Assembly: GCF_036046055.1 (NCBI RefSeq)
Contig: NZ_CP107939.1
Location: 4,712,001 to 4,776,000, forward strand
Length of the DNA stretch: 64,000 bases
DNA from: Nocardia sp. NBC_00403
GTDB lineage: Bacteria; Actinomycetota; Actinomycetes; Mycobacteriales; Mycobacteriaceae
Direction of reading: 5' to 3'
In this document: piece after piece, positions 8,978 through 18,140 of the stretch
How the letters are laid out: each line of letters starts with the position of its first letter
Numbering within the stretch: position 1 is the stretch's first letter
The notes under the pieces: model-generated
Database searches by the model: none
Seen by the model: the letters and a program-made list of their open reading frames with translations, nothing else
What the model was told of the DNA's origin: nothing
Program-made: the position numbers and the translations under genes

Positions 8978-9736
8978 TCAGTAGCCCGCGCCGGTGAGCA
9001 TGCCGCCGTCGACGACGATCTCGGTGCCGGTGCAGTAGCTCGCGCCGTCCGACGCCAGGTAGACCGCCGCCTCCGAGACCTCGCCGGGTTGGCCCCAGCG
9101 CGAGATCGGCAGTCCGGCAAAGAATTTGCTGCCGTCGACGCCCGAGCCTGCGGCGGCCGTCATCGGTGTGGCGATGCCGCCGGGGTGAATCGAGTTGACC
9201 CGGATCCCGTGCTTGCCGAGTTCGCGTGCGGCCGACTTGGTCAGGCCGCGGATCGCGAATTTGCTGGCGCTGTAGGCGGAGAGATTCGCTGCGCCGATAA
9301 ATCCCTCGACCGAGGAGATATTCACGATCGAGCCGCCGCCCGCTTCGGTCAGCGCCGCCGTTGCCGTCTTGATGCCCAGCCATGCACCGGTGACATTCAC
9401 GGTCATGATGGTGGTGAAATCGGCAAGGCTCATCTCGGCGATCGACTGGAATCGCAGGATTCCGGCATTGTTGACCAGCACGTCGAGCCTGCCGTACTCC
9501 GTGCGAGCCGCGGCCACCGCGGCGGCCCAGTCCGCCTCGCTCGTCACATCGTGATGCACGTAGTGGCAGTCGGCGCCGATCTCGGCTCGCAGCTGCTTGC
9601 CCTCCGCGTCGAGCACATCACCGAACACCACCCGCGCACCCTCGGCGACGAAGCGGCGGACGTGCTCGGCGCCCATTCCGCGTGCGCCTCCGGTGATCAG
9701 TGCGACCTTGCCATCGAGTCGGCCCACTTGGCCCAT
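8978..9736 (-). CDS. SDR-family oxidoreductase, first gene of the KstD operon
   Basis: 252 residues from the ATG at 9736, chosen because a GGGAGAAAGG site precedes it; the frame is open 81 bases further up without a better signal. It shows TGGARGMG, NNAGIL, catalytic Ser in ISSVEG, YSASK, and the C-terminal IVVDGGMLTGAGY. Likely a hydroxysteroid-type NAD(H)-dependent dehydrogenase. It is divergent from the luciferase-like gene at 9880, with 143 bp between the starts holding a shared regulatory motif. Confidence 0.87.
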   Translation of the reverse strand: MGQVGRLDGKVALITGGARGMGAEHVRRFVAEGARVVFGDVLDAEGKQLRAEIGADCHYVHHDVTSEADWAAAVAAARTEYGRLDVLVNNAGILRFQSIAEMSLADFTTIMTVNVTGAWLGIKTATAALTEAGGGSIVNISSVEGFIGAANLSAYSASKFAIRGLTKSAARELGKHGIRVNSIHPGGIATPMTAAAGSGVDGSKFFAGLPISRWGQPGEVSEAAVYLASDGASYCTGTEIVVDGGMLTGAGY

Positions 9737-9841
9737 CCTTTCTCCCGCGTTATCTCCGAACGCTAGGGGCGCGACAGCGGCGGGAGCCCGCGCAGTCCCA
9801 TCCACCGAGACATGCACCTGACCTCCACGAGAGCATCGGAA

Positions 9842-9860
9842 ATATTTCTACTAGGCATAT
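9842..9860 (+). promoter_or_regulatory. Putative PadR-regulon operator upstream of the luciferase-like operon
   Basis: ATATTTCTACTAGGCATAT lies 20 bases upstream of the ATG at 9880. It matches 17 of 19 bases of one arm of the palindrome before ribBA (39411-39429) and, in reverse complement, 15 of 19 bases at padR (38706-38724). It overlaps a small palindrome GAAATATTTC. It also lies in the divergent region shared with the KstD operon. Confidence 0.6.
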
Positions 9861-9879
9861 TGAGAAGTGGAGGCAATGC

Positions 9880-11007
9880 ATGAAGTTCTCGATGATCTTC
9901 GAGGCACAAATGACCAACCCGTCCGCCGATCACGAACGGCAGGTGTTGCGCGACTGCGTAGAGCAGGCGGTGCTGGCCGAAGAGATGGGTTTCGACACCG
10001 TCTGGGCGGTCGAGCATCACGGGCTGAAGTGGTACGCCCATATGAGCGCACCGGAGATCTTCCTGACCTGGGTGGCCGCGCGCACCGAACGGATCCGCAT
10101 CGGCCACGGCGTGGTGTGCATGCCGTTCAACTTCAACCACCCTGTGCGGGCGGCCGAGCGTGCGGCCATGCTCGACGTGCTGTCCAACGGGCGAGTGAAC
10201 CTGGGCGCGGGTCGCGGCGCAACCCCGCAAGAGACCTCCATGTGTGGCGTCGACCCCGATCGCACCTACCAGGAGGTGGAGGAGTCACTGCGGATCATCG
10301 GCAAGGCCTGGCAGGATCCCGAGGGCGAATTCGAGTGGCACGGTGATCTGCTCGATATCGACCCGCACCCGATGCTGCCGCGTCCGGTCCAGCTGCCGCA
10401 TCCACCGCTGTTCATGGCGTGCACCAAGAAGGACACGCTCAAGCTGGCCGCCGACTACGGAATCGGCGCGCTGGTCCTCGGTTTCGCGGGCGTGGAGGAG
10501 ATCGCCGAACTGCGCCGCACCTATGATGCGGCCATCGCGGCACGCACCGGGGAGAAGTTCGTCTCGACCGTCGTCAACGACCATTTCGCGGCGCTGTGCC
10601 CGACCATCGTGCTCGACGATCGGGAGAAGGCCCAGCAGATCGGTGCGCGCGGTCAGCGTTTCTTCGCCCAGTCCATCAAGCACTGGTACGGCGCGGGCCC
10701 GGTCCCGGACGAGGCTGTCGATCCCACTGTCGACGAGGTGGCCAAGATCAAGCAGGCCGCCGACGATCACGTCGCCTACCTGCACGAGGCCAAGATTCCG
10801 GTGAAGACGGGTGCCACCTCGGTGTTCAATGCCGAGCACGCCTACGGCAGCCCCGAGGACGCGATCGCCTACGTCGAGCGGCTGCAGGAGGCGGGCGCCG
10901 ACGAAATCCTCTGCCTGATCCAGATGGGCACCGTGCCCCAGGAAGCGTGCCTGGAGACCATCCGGCACTGGGGCGAAAAGGTCATCCCGCACTTCCGTAA
11001 GGACTAG
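9880..11007 (+). CDS. Luciferase-like (LLM class) flavin-dependent monooxygenase
   Basis: 375 residues from the ATG at 9880 with a GGAGG site at 9869. It starts MKFSMIFEAQM and has the bacterial-luciferase-family pattern: WAVEHHGLKWY, TERIRIGHGVVCMPF, then NGRVNLGAGRG, and a C-terminal LIQMGTVP. The family uses FMNH2 or F420 as a reductant, so cofactor cannot be decided from sequence; HsaB-type flavin reductase and the RibBA link favour FMN. Downstream genes (SDR, esterase, VOC) follow on the same strand. The substrate is unknown but probably a ring intermediate of the KstD/Ksh pathway. Confidence 0.88.
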   Translation: MKFSMIFEAQMTNPSADHERQVLRDCVEQAVLAEEMGFDTVWAVEHHGLKWYAHMSAPEIFLTWVAARTERIRIGHGVVCMPFNFNHPVRAAERAAMLDVLSNGRVNLGAGRGATPQETSMCGVDPDRTYQEVEESLRIIGKAWQDPEGEFEWHGDLLDIDPHPMLPRPVQLPHPPLFMACTKKDTLKLAADYGIGALVLGFAGVEEIAELRRTYDAAIAARTGEKFVSTVVNDHFAALCPTIVLDDREKAQQIGARGQRFFAQSIKHWYGAGPVPDEAVDPTVDEVAKIKQAADDHVAYLHEAKIPVKTGATSVFNAEHAYGSPEDAIAYVERLQEAGADEILCLIQMGTVPQEACLETIRHWGEKVIPHFRKD

Positions 11008-11141
11008 TCACCCCGCGCACAGCTGCTCGCCGGCTGTGGGCTCAGGAACCCGGCCGCCGCCCGACATGGCAGGCGGATGCGCCGAAGCCTTCCTTCCGGC
11101 ACAGGCCGGGATCCAACAAGTGCATGAGCAAGGAGCTGAAT

Positions 11142-11930
11142 ATGACCGATCTGACCGGCAAGGTCGTCCTGATCACCGGCGCTGCCCGGGGCCAGGGCGC
11201 CGAAGAAGCCCGGCTCGTTGCCGCGTCCGGCGGCCGCGTCGTGCTCACCGACGTGCTGGAACCCGAGGGCAAAGAGGTTGCCGAATCCATCGGCGCCGCC
11301 GCACGTTTCGTTCGTCACGATGTGAGCAGCGCGTCCGGGTGGACTGCCGCCGTCGAGACCGCGGTGCGCGAGTTCGGGCGGCTGGACGTGCTGGTGAACA
11401 ACGCGGCAATCTACACCGCGAAACCGCTCACCGACACCACTGCCGAGGAGCTGGAACGGATTCTGCGCATCAACCTCATCGGATCGTTCCTCGGCATCCA
11501 GGCGGTAATCGAGCCGATGGGGGCCGTGGGCGGTGGCTCGATCATCAACATCTCGTCACAGGCCGGATTACAGGGCCTGATGGGGCATTCCGCGTATGGC
11601 GCATCGAAATGGGGATTGCGTGGTCTGACCAAGACGGCCGCACTAGAACTCGGGCCGCTCGGCATCCGTGTGAACTCGGTGCACCCGGGGCCGATCGCGA
11701 CACCGATGATCGGGCATCTCGGCTTGAGCACCGGGCCCGGCAGCTTTCCGTCACTGCCGCTCGGCCGCGTCGGTTTGCCGAGTGAAGTGGCCGAACTGGT
11801 GGCGTTCCTCGCCTCCGACGCGTCGGCCTTCATCACCGGAGCCGAGCTGGCCATCGATGGCGGATTGTCTGCGGGACAGTTCATTCCGCCGGGCTCGATG
11901 CCTGCTGTCGGCGCCGCGGGCGAGGCGTGA
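11142..11930 (+). CDS. SDR-family oxidoreductase
   Basis: 262 residues when started at the ATG at 11142, which has AAGGAG about 8 bases upstream; an alternative ATG is 18 bases earlier. Motifs are TGAARGQG, NNAAIY, catalytic Ser in ISSQAG, YGASK and a C-terminal LAIDGGLSAGQF. It belongs to the classical NAD(H)-using SDRs, close to the three encoded on the opposite strand. It lies 134 bp after the luciferase-like gene and 10 bp before an esterase, so it is probably the second gene of the operon. Confidence 0.87.
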   Translation: MTDLTGKVVLITGAARGQGAEEARLVAASGGRVVLTDVLEPEGKEVAESIGAAARFVRHDVSSASGWTAAVETAVREFGRLDVLVNNAAIYTAKPLTDTTAEELERILRINLIGSFLGIQAVIEPMGAVGGGSIINISSQAGLQGLMGHSAYGASKWGLRGLTKTAALELGPLGIRVNSVHPGPIATPMIGHLGLSTGPGSFPSLPLGRVGLPSEVAELVAFLASDASAFITGAELAIDGGLSAGQFIPPGSMPAVGAAGEA

Positions 11931-11940
11931 GGATCGGGCG

Positions 11941-12945
11941 ATGCCGCTGAAACCCGAAGCGCAGGTGATCGTCGACCTGGCCACTGCGTCGTTTCCCCGG
12001 TTGGGCACCGAAATCCAGGACGCCACCGAGGCGCGCCGCATTCTTGCGGCGCGCCCGGCGGCCGCCGCCGAACCGATTCCGGTCGGGCAGGTCGAGGAGC
12101 GTCTGGTGCCAGGGCCGGTCGGCGCGCCGGAGCTGCGGGTGCGCATCTATCGTCCCGCGGATTCGTCCCTCGACGCGCAGTCGTCGGCCACTGATGCGGA
12201 ATCGGACCTGACCGGCACAACTGCGCTGCTGCCTGTCATTGTCTTCTTCCACGGTGGCGGGTTTGTGATCTGCGGCCTCGACAGTCACGACCAGTTGTGC
12301 CGGTCCATGGCCAACGGTGTCGGCGCGATCGTGGTGTCGGTCGACTATCGGCAGGCGCCCGAGCACCGGTTCCCGGCGGCTGCGGAGGATGCCTACGCGG
12401 CACTGAACTGGGTCGCCGAACATGCCGGGACGATGGGCGGCGACCCGGCCAGGGTCGCGGTGGCCGGTGACAGCTGCGGCGGAAACCTCGCTGCTGCCAC
12501 CACATTGATGGCCCGCGATCGCAACGGTCCCGCCGTCACCTTTCAACTCCTTGTCTATCCGATGCTCGACCCGGCCCGAAACACGATGTCCTATCGGGAT
12601 AATGCGCACGGATACTTCGTCACCGACGATCATTTGCGGTGGTACTGGGAGCAATACCTGGGAACCGACGGCGATGCCGACCACCCCTACGCGTCGCCAC
12701 TACGTGCCTCCGACATGTCCGGACTGCCGCCCGCGCACATCGTCACCGCAGAATTCGATCCGCTGCGGGACGAGGGCGAGGAATACGGAGTCCGACTCCA
12801 GGAGGCTGGCGTGCACGCCGACGTGATCCGCTACGACGGCCAGTTCCATGGCTTCTTCAGCATGGCCGATAGCCTGTCCGACGCGAAAGAAGCTGCCACC
12901 GTGGCCTTTTCCGCACTCCGCCGAGCCCTGGAAGCACACCGATGA
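11941..12945 (+). CDS. HSL-family alpha/beta hydrolase (esterase)
   Basis: 334 residues from the ATG at 11941, 10 bp after the SDR stop. The oxyanion motif HGGGFVICGLDSHD and nucleophile motif GDSCGGNLAAA mark the hormone-sensitive-lipase family; the catalytic Asp lies in TAEFDPLRDEGEEY and the His in QFHGFFSMAD. It should hydrolyse short-chain esters or lactones, for example a ring lactone or side-chain ester formed in the pathway. It is not of the HsaD/BphD meta-cleavage hydrolase type. Its stop overlaps the start of the next gene by 4 bases. Confidence 0.9.
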   Translation: MPLKPEAQVIVDLATASFPRLGTEIQDATEARRILAARPAAAAEPIPVGQVEERLVPGPVGAPELRVRIYRPADSSLDAQSSATDAESDLTGTTALLPVIVFFHGGGFVICGLDSHDQLCRSMANGVGAIVVSVDYRQAPEHRFPAAAEDAYAALNWVAEHAGTMGGDPARVAVAGDSCGGNLAAATTLMARDRNGPAVTFQLLVYPMLDPARNTMSYRDNAHGYFVTDDHLRWYWEQYLGTDGDADHPYASPLRASDMSGLPPAHIVTAEFDPLRDEGEEYGVRLQEAGVHADVIRYDGQFHGFFSMADSLSDAKEAATVAFSALRRALEAHR

Positions 12946-13304
12946 CAGTAGAACGCCTCGGCACGATCTTTCCCGCCGATAATCTGACCGCCGCGATCGA
13001 CCTGCTCACCGCCGTGTTCGGCACCAAGGCCACCTTTGTCGACAGCGACCGCTGGGCGCAGTTCGACATCGGCCCGGCCCGAGTCATGCTCGCGGGCACC
13101 GACCGCGAAGGCGACACTCCGTCCTTGGCGGCCAAGGTCGACGACCTGGATGCCACCCTTGCCCGGCTGCGCGCCGCCGGGTTCGCCGCTGCCGACCCGG
13201 TCACCGGACCCCACGAACGCCGCACCTCGGTCCGCCCGACGCCCGATTCCCCATGGGCGATCGTCCTCTACGAGCCCCTATCCGCCGCCCAGCACACGCC
13301 GTAA
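12942..13304 (+). CDS. VOC-superfamily (glyoxalase-like) small protein
   Basis: 120 residues with the beta-alpha-beta-beta-beta pattern of one vicinal-oxygen-chelate unit (LGTIFPADNLTAAIDLLTAVFG at the start, SVRPTPDSPWAIVLYEPL at the end). It overlaps the esterase stop by ATGA, so translation is probably coupled. VOC proteins include isomerases, dioxygenases and binding proteins. The usual metal ligands cannot be assigned with confidence, so no reaction is proposed. Confidence 0.8.
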   Translation: MTVERLGTIFPADNLTAAIDLLTAVFGTKATFVDSDRWAQFDIGPARVMLAGTDREGDTPSLAAKVDDLDATLARLRAAGFAAADPVTGPHERRTSVRPTPDSPWAIVLYEPLSAAQHTP

Positions 13305-13455
13305 CGACCTCCCGTGGTGGTCGGTGAGTGGCACATCGCTGCGGCGTTCCCCGAGCGGACCTCGCGATGGTGTGCCAATCGCCGGCATGGCAGCTCGAGT
13401 GCAGGCCGCGGTCACCCGCCGGGCGAGGGTGGACCGGTGCAGGCAGGCGAAGCGG

Positions 13456-14052
13456 TCATGGCTTCGACGGGGTGGTGCGAAGACCGTTGAGGAAGAGGTC
13501 CAGGAGGCGGTCTGCACGCTCCGCCGGGTTCGGTGTGTCCTGGGCCGCCCAGGCGATCGCGCCGATCATGCGCAGTACGTCGTAGTTCTGGGCGGATGGG
13601 GCGATGGTTTCTGCCTGCTTGGCCCGATCCAGCAGGGCTGACCCGACGGCGAATGTGTCTGCATGCCAAGCGGATACCAGCTCGGCACCACCATCGATCG
13701 CGGAATTCATGATGGCGGCGGAGAGGCCACGGAAGGTGAGTGCGTGGTCGATCGCGGCGCGCAGCCAAGTGGTCAGGGCTGCGACGGTGTCCGGCTCCGC
13801 CGTCAGGCGGTGGCCGAGCTGGGCGAGCTCGGCGACGCGTTCGCCGAGCACGGCTTCGATGAGGTCGAGGCGGGTGGGGAAGTGACGGTAGAGGGTTCCG
13901 CTCGCGACGCCTGCGCAGCGGGCGATGTCGTCGAGGGAGGCGTCGACACCGTGTTCGGCGAAGGCGATTCGAGCCTGGTCGAGCAGTCGTTCGTAGTTTC
14001 GCCGCGCATCGGCGCGCCTCGGCCGTGCTGTGCCGGACGGTGTTTCGCGCAT
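13456..14052 (-). CDS. TetR-family transcriptional regulator
   Basis: 198 residues from the ATG at 14052, chosen because GAGGTCAGGA lies just upstream and because the alternative start at 14085 falls inside an inverted repeat. The N-terminus carries the TetR helix-turn-helix (RIAFAEHGVDASLDDIARCAGVASGTLYRHFPTRLDL), followed by a ligand-binding helical domain. It is divergent from the SnoaL-like gene and probably represses both through the inverted repeat between them. Confidence 0.9.
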   Translation of the reverse strand: MRETPSGTARPRRADARRNYERLLDQARIAFAEHGVDASLDDIARCAGVASGTLYRHFPTRLDLIEAVLGERVAELAQLGHRLTAEPDTVAALTTWLRAAIDHALTFRGLSAAIMNSAIDGGAELVSAWHADTFAVGSALLDRAKQAETIAPSAQNYDVLRMIGAIAWAAQDTPNPAERADRLLDLFLNGLRTTPSKP

Positions 14053-14082
14053 TCCTGACCTCGCCCTCTTGCTAACCGGGGA

Positions 14083-14117
14083 CATAGTCCGCTACTGTGC
14101 CAAATATCTGGACTATG
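14083..14117. promoter_or_regulatory. Inverted-repeat operator between tetR and snoaL-like genes
   Basis: CATAGTCC at 14083-14090 and GGACTATG at 14110-14117 form exact 8-bp arms separated by 19 bases. The site lies between divergent genes and overlaps the leader of the TetR gene, so it is the likely binding site of that regulator. Confidence 0.55.
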
Positions 14118-14156
14118 CCTCATGTTATGGCACGAGTGGGGCGGCAGGAGGTCGTC

Positions 14157-14558
14157 ATGACGCTGTCGGCGGCGGACAGAATCGAGATCACCGATTTGAT
14201 CGCGCGGCACGGTCACCTCATGGATGCCGGGGCACTCGATCGAATGGATGAGCTCTTCACGGACGGAATCATCTATGAGTTGAGCGATTTCGGTCTCGGC
14301 GAACTGCACGGGATTCCAGCCTTGCGCGACGCCGCGATCACCCTCGGCGCAGGGAATCCGGTGGGGCATCACATCACCAACATCATCATCGGCGACGCAG
14401 ACGGTGATTCGGTGCGGGTGCAATCCAAGGGCATCGGCATCCACGCGGACGGAACCTGTCGCAGCGTCGTATACGACGACGTGGTCGTCCGTGCGGCCGT
14501 CGGCTGGCGAATCTCGTATCGGAAGGTGAGCGCGCGGCGGGCAGCGCTCGGGGCCTGA
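14157..14558 (+). CDS. SnoaL/NTF2-fold protein
   Basis: 133 residues from the ATG at 14157, preceded by CAGGAGG. The start AADRIEITDLIARHGHLMDAG and the acidic patch DELFTDGIIYEL match the SnoaL-like family, a cone-shaped fold shared by ketosteroid isomerase, polyketide cyclases and scytalone dehydratase. A small isomerase or dehydratase acting on steroid-like substrates is plausible given the neighbours, but catalytic residues cannot be assigned. It is divergent from a TetR gene. Confidence 0.75.
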   Translation: MTLSAADRIEITDLIARHGHLMDAGALDRMDELFTDGIIYELSDFGLGELHGIPALRDAAITLGAGNPVGHHITNIIIGDADGDSVRVQSKGIGIHADGTCRSVVYDDVVVRAAVGWRISYRKVSARRAALGA

Positions 14559-14773
14559 GCGACATCACGCCACGGTCGGAGGACTGCACCGACACAACAT
14601 CGTCGGCGATACATCACTCCAGCGCATATTCGGCCGAGGGAATTCTCCGGTATTGCTGGGGAGCCGGCCTCGCCACCGACTCTGCAGCACACAATCTGGC
14701 GGCGAGCCGTGATTTGCCGACTCCGGATTTCATTAACCGCATACTGACGGCCGTGCGTTGATAGTGTCGCGCC

Positions 14774-16867
14774 ATGTCGGAGAGGCGGGGCGCTGAACTA
14801 GGTGCGGCGCTGCCGAAAGATAGCGGTGGGGGCGTCGCCGACGAAGCGCGCGGCGATCGGCGACTCCGGGATACGGATCCGGTCGGCGATCAGCCACCCA
14901 AGATCGAGGTCGACGATGAAGAGCGCCCGGCACGGGTACTGACCGGCCTGCCCGAACAGTTGGTGGCGACAGTCGCGTTCGCGGTGGCGATCCTGGTGCT
15001 GTGGCAGGTGTTTCGGCCGTTGCCGCAGGGCAGCCAGTACTACCTGGTGGTATTCCTGAGCGGGACGCTGCCGTTGGTGTTCATCGCCTATCGGTCCGGA
15101 GTGCGCAGGCTGGATCGGGGCGGGGGGCCGCGGGCTCTCGACTGGATATTGGCCGCCGTGACTCTGGTGGTGTGTCTGTATCCGTTGTTGCCGATGACGA
15201 TCGGGTCGGGTGGCGGCGGGTACGACGCCTTCCTCGATCGACAGGGACAGTTCGATCCGGTCGATGTCGGGATGGGCTCGGTGCTGCTCGTCCTGGTGCT
15301 GGAGGCCTGCAGGCGCACGACCGGATGGGTGCTGCCGGTGGTGTGCCTGGTGTTCGTGGGCTATGGCTACTACGGTGGATTCCTCCCACAGCACTGGACA
15401 ATTGCGCACGCGGGGTTGGATTTCGGGCAGATCATCGACGCGTTGTACAACTCCGGCAGCGGGTTCTACGGCACGCCGTTGGATGTCGCGGCCACCTACA
15501 TCGTGCTGTTCACCCTCTACGGCACGGTGCTCGAATTCTCCGGCGCCGCACAGTTCTTCGTCGACCTGTCGGTAGCCGCATTTCGCCGCTCGGGCGGCGC
15601 GGCCGGCCGGACCGCTGTCGCGTCGGGTTTCCTGCTCGGCACGGTTTCGGGCTCCGGCACCGCGACGGCGGTGACCGTCGGTGCGGTCACCTGGCCGATT
15701 CTGCGGCGGGCGGGCTATCCGCCGGAACAGGCCGGCGGCATGCTGGCCGCGGCCGGCGTTGGTGCGATCCTCTCGCCGCCCACGCTCGGTGTCGCCGCGT
15801 TCATCGTCGCCGAATATCTCGACGTCTCCTATGTGACGGTGCTCGGCTGGGCGATGATCCCGACGGTGCTGTACTACCTGGGAATTCTGCTCGCCGTCGA
15901 GATCGACGCGCGCAGATTGGGTACCAGACCGGTGGAGATCGGCGGCGCGTCCGGGTGGCGGTTGCTCGCGCGATTCGGCTACCACTTCCTGTCCTTGATC
16001 GCGATCGTGGTGCTGCTGCTGATCGGGGTGAGCGCGACCCGAGCCGTCGTCTACGCCACCGCGCTGGCTTTCGTGCTCGCATTCCTCGATTCGCGCACCC
16101 GCGCGCGGGCGAGTTCACCACGCAAGGTGTTCCAGGCCCTCGGCAGTGGAGTGCGCTCGGCGCTGCCGGTGGTGGCGGTGTGCACGTCGGCCGGTGTCAT
16201 CACGGCGATGACCACGAAGACCGGGCTCGGCGCACAGTTGGCGTCCCTGCTGGTACGTGCGGCGCGGACGGTCTCGGACAACCACACGGTGGTGCTGGCA
16301 TGCACGGTCGTGCTCGCGGCCATCGCGCTGGCCGTACTGGGCCTGGCGGTGCCGGTGACGGCGTCGTTCATCATCGGCTGGGCGATCATCGGGCCTGCGC
16401 TGCTCGCACTGGAAGTGCCCGCCCCGGCCGCCGCGATGTTCGTCTTCTACTACTCGGTGCTCTCCGAGGTGACGCCGCCGACCGCGCTTGCGGCGGTGGG
16501 CGCGGCGGCGATCACCGGTGCGCGCACCGTCCCGACCATGTGGCAGGCGCTGAAATATGCGTTGCCCGCGTTCCTGGTGCCGATCGTGTTCGTGCTCAGC
16601 GGTCCCGGTGAATATCTGCTCGGTCGCGGGCCGGTGCTCGGCGTGCTGTGGACGACGGCGGCCGCCTGCGTCGGTGTCGCGGCGTTGGCGGCCGCGACCG
16701 GCGGCTGGATTCTGGGAGTCGGTCCCGCGCGACCGCTTGCGCGGGTGTTCGCCGCGGTGGGCGGGCTGGCGCTGTTGTACCTGGAGCCCGGCGCGCTCGT
16801 CGTCGGGGTGGCCGCGCTGAGTGTGGCGGTCGGGATCACTCTGGTCTCTCGAAGGAGGACGACATGA
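14774..16867 (+). CDS. TRAP transporter fused DctQM-type permease
   Basis: 697 residues. A hydrophilic N-terminal stretch of about 50 residues is followed by a 4-helix DctQ-like part and a long DctM-like part with many membrane segments (for example LVVFLSGTLPLVFIAY, VVLLLIGVSA, VTASFIIGWAIIGPALLAL). The 4TM/12TM fusion is typical of TAXI-type TRAP systems, which import substrates with an ion gradient and a periplasmic or lipid-anchored binding protein. Its stop overlaps the binding-protein ATG by ATGA. No strong ribosome binding site is seen at 14774. The substrate is unknown. Confidence 0.88.
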   Translation: MSERRGAELGAALPKDSGGGVADEARGDRRLRDTDPVGDQPPKIEVDDEERPARVLTGLPEQLVATVAFAVAILVLWQVFRPLPQGSQYYLVVFLSGTLPLVFIAYRSGVRRLDRGGGPRALDWILAAVTLVVCLYPLLPMTIGSGGGGYDAFLDRQGQFDPVDVGMGSVLLVLVLEACRRTTGWVLPVVCLVFVGYGYYGGFLPQHWTIAHAGLDFGQIIDALYNSGSGFYGTPLDVAATYIVLFTLYGTVLEFSGAAQFFVDLSVAAFRRSGGAAGRTAVASGFLLGTVSGSGTATAVTVGAVTWPILRRAGYPPEQAGGMLAAAGVGAILSPPTLGVAAFIVAEYLDVSYVTVLGWAMIPTVLYYLGILLAVEIDARRLGTRPVEIGGASGWRLLARFGYHFLSLIAIVVLLLIGVSATRAVVYATALAFVLAFLDSRTRARASSPRKVFQALGSGVRSALPVVAVCTSAGVITAMTTKTGLGAQLASLLVRAARTVSDNHTVVLACTVVLAAIALAVLGLAVPVTASFIIGWAIIGPALLALEVPAPAAAMFVFYYSVLSEVTPPTALAAVGAAAITGARTVPTMWQALKYALPAFLVPIVFVLSGPGEYLLGRGPVLGVLWTTAAACVGVAALAAATGGWILGVGPARPLARVFAAVGGLALLYLEPGALVVGVAALSVAVGITLVSRRRTT

Positions 16868-17859
16868 GAAGAGTCGCAATAGCTTTCGCCGTCCCGGTGG
16901 TGGCGGCCGGCGTGCTCGCCGGATGCGGTGGACGGCGCGACGCGCCACAGACCGATGCGGGTGGTGCGGTCACCTGTGAGGTGAAGCAGGAGACTCGCGT
17001 CGGGATCGCGACCGGCAACGCGACCGGCGTCTACTTCGCGCTGGGCAATGCCTACGCCGAACAGATTTCGCAGGCCACCGGCGGCAAGGTGAAGGCGACT
17101 GCCGCGGAGACCGGTGCGTCGGTGCAGAACATCCAGCAGTTGGTCGCAGGCACCTATCAGGTGGCGTTCTCGCTGGCCGACACCGCAGCCGATGCAGTGC
17201 TCGGCGCCGCGAGTTTCGAAGGGAAACGGCAACCTGTACAGGCGCTTTCGCGGCTGTATCCCAACTACACGCAGGTGATCGTCCGCACCGGGGCAGGCAT
17301 CGGCTCGCTCGCCGACCTCCGCGGCAAGCGGGTCTCCACCGGATCGCCCAAGTCCGGCACCGAGGTGATCGCTCAACGGGTGCTGCAGGCCGCCGGGCTC
17401 AACCCCGACAGCGACATCTCGGCTCAGCGCCTCGACCTCACCAAGACGGTGGACGGTATGAAAGACGGCTCGATCGATGCCATGTTCTTCTCCGGCGGCC
17501 TGCCGACCCCCGGTATCACCGACCTGTTCACCTCGGCCAAGGACAAGGTGCGCTTGCTCGACATCGCCGATCTCGCGGGCAGCATGCGCACCGCCAACCC
17601 CGTCTACGAAGAGGGCGTCATTCCGGCCGCCACCTATGGTCTGCCCGCGGACGTGAAAACCATCGTCGTCCCGAATGTTCTTCTGGTCCGCAACGACCTC
17701 GACGCGGATCTCGCCTGCGTTCTCACCAAAACCCTGTTCGACCGCAAAACCCAACTGGAACAGGCCAACTCGGCCGCCAAGGGCATCAATCGCGATGCCG
17801 CACCACTGACCGCTCCCGTCACCCTGCACCGAGGCGCCGCCGAAGCGCTGACCCACTGA
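16864..17859 (+). CDS. TAXI-family TRAP substrate-binding lipoprotein
   Basis: 331 residues beginning with a lipoprotein signal (lipobox VLAGCGG, Cys about 21). The start is fixed by GAAGGAGG and the ATGA overlap with the permease. The mature part begins VGIATGNATGVYFALGNAYAEQIS, the hallmark of TAXI binding proteins, and continues with SLADLRGKRVSTGSPKSGT. It should deliver an organic acid or amino acid to the DctQM permease at the outer face of the membrane. Confidence 0.92.
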   Translation: MRRVAIAFAVPVVAAGVLAGCGGRRDAPQTDAGGAVTCEVKQETRVGIATGNATGVYFALGNAYAEQISQATGGKVKATAAETGASVQNIQQLVAGTYQVAFSLADTAADAVLGAASFEGKRQPVQALSRLYPNYTQVIVRTGAGIGSLADLRGKRVSTGSPKSGTEVIAQRVLQAAGLNPDSDISAQRLDLTKTVDGMKDGSIDAMFFSGGLPTPGITDLFTSAKDKVRLLDIADLAGSMRTANPVYEEGVIPAATYGLPADVKTIVVPNVLLVRNDLDADLACVLTKTLFDRKTQLEQANSAAKGINRDAAPLTAPVTLHRGAAEALTH

Positions 17860-17890
17860 CCCGCGGGCGATCGGCTGGAATCGGCGGTCG

Positions 17891-18091
17891 CTACCGCTCT
17901 TTCGGCAGCTGCGCACTCGCGGCCCGGTGGCCTCGCCAGTCCTTCAGTTCGCGGATGCCGATGAATATCGGGAAGACGGCGAGCGTAATCATCGCCGCAC
18001 CGACCAATGCGCCGATGGTCGGGCGGACGAAGCGCTGATCCCCACAACCACAGTTGACAGCGCACCGCGCCCACGGTTGGCCATGCGGCAA
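17891..18091 (-). CDS. Possible small single-pass membrane protein
   Basis: A 66-residue frame with one clear hydrophobic segment (IGALVGAAMITLAVFPIFIG, then IRELKDWRGHRA). The first 20 residues are Cys-rich and look non-coding, so the true start may be internal or this may be a gene fragment. It is convergent with the TAXI gene and lies downstream of the IclR gene. No function is known. Confidence 0.35.
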   Translation of the reverse strand: MPHGQPWARCAVNCGCGDQRFVRPTIGALVGAAMITLAVFPIFIGIRELKDWRGHRAASAQLPKER

Positions 18092-18140
18092 CTACGCCCA
18101 TCGTATGCACGGGTCAGCAGCTCAGGGCCCCGCCTCGTCG

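Noticed and set aside
11941..12945. Assignment of the alpha/beta hydrolase as HsaD
   Set aside because: It has the HGGG and GDSCGG motifs of the HSL family, not the meta-cleavage-product hydrolase pattern.
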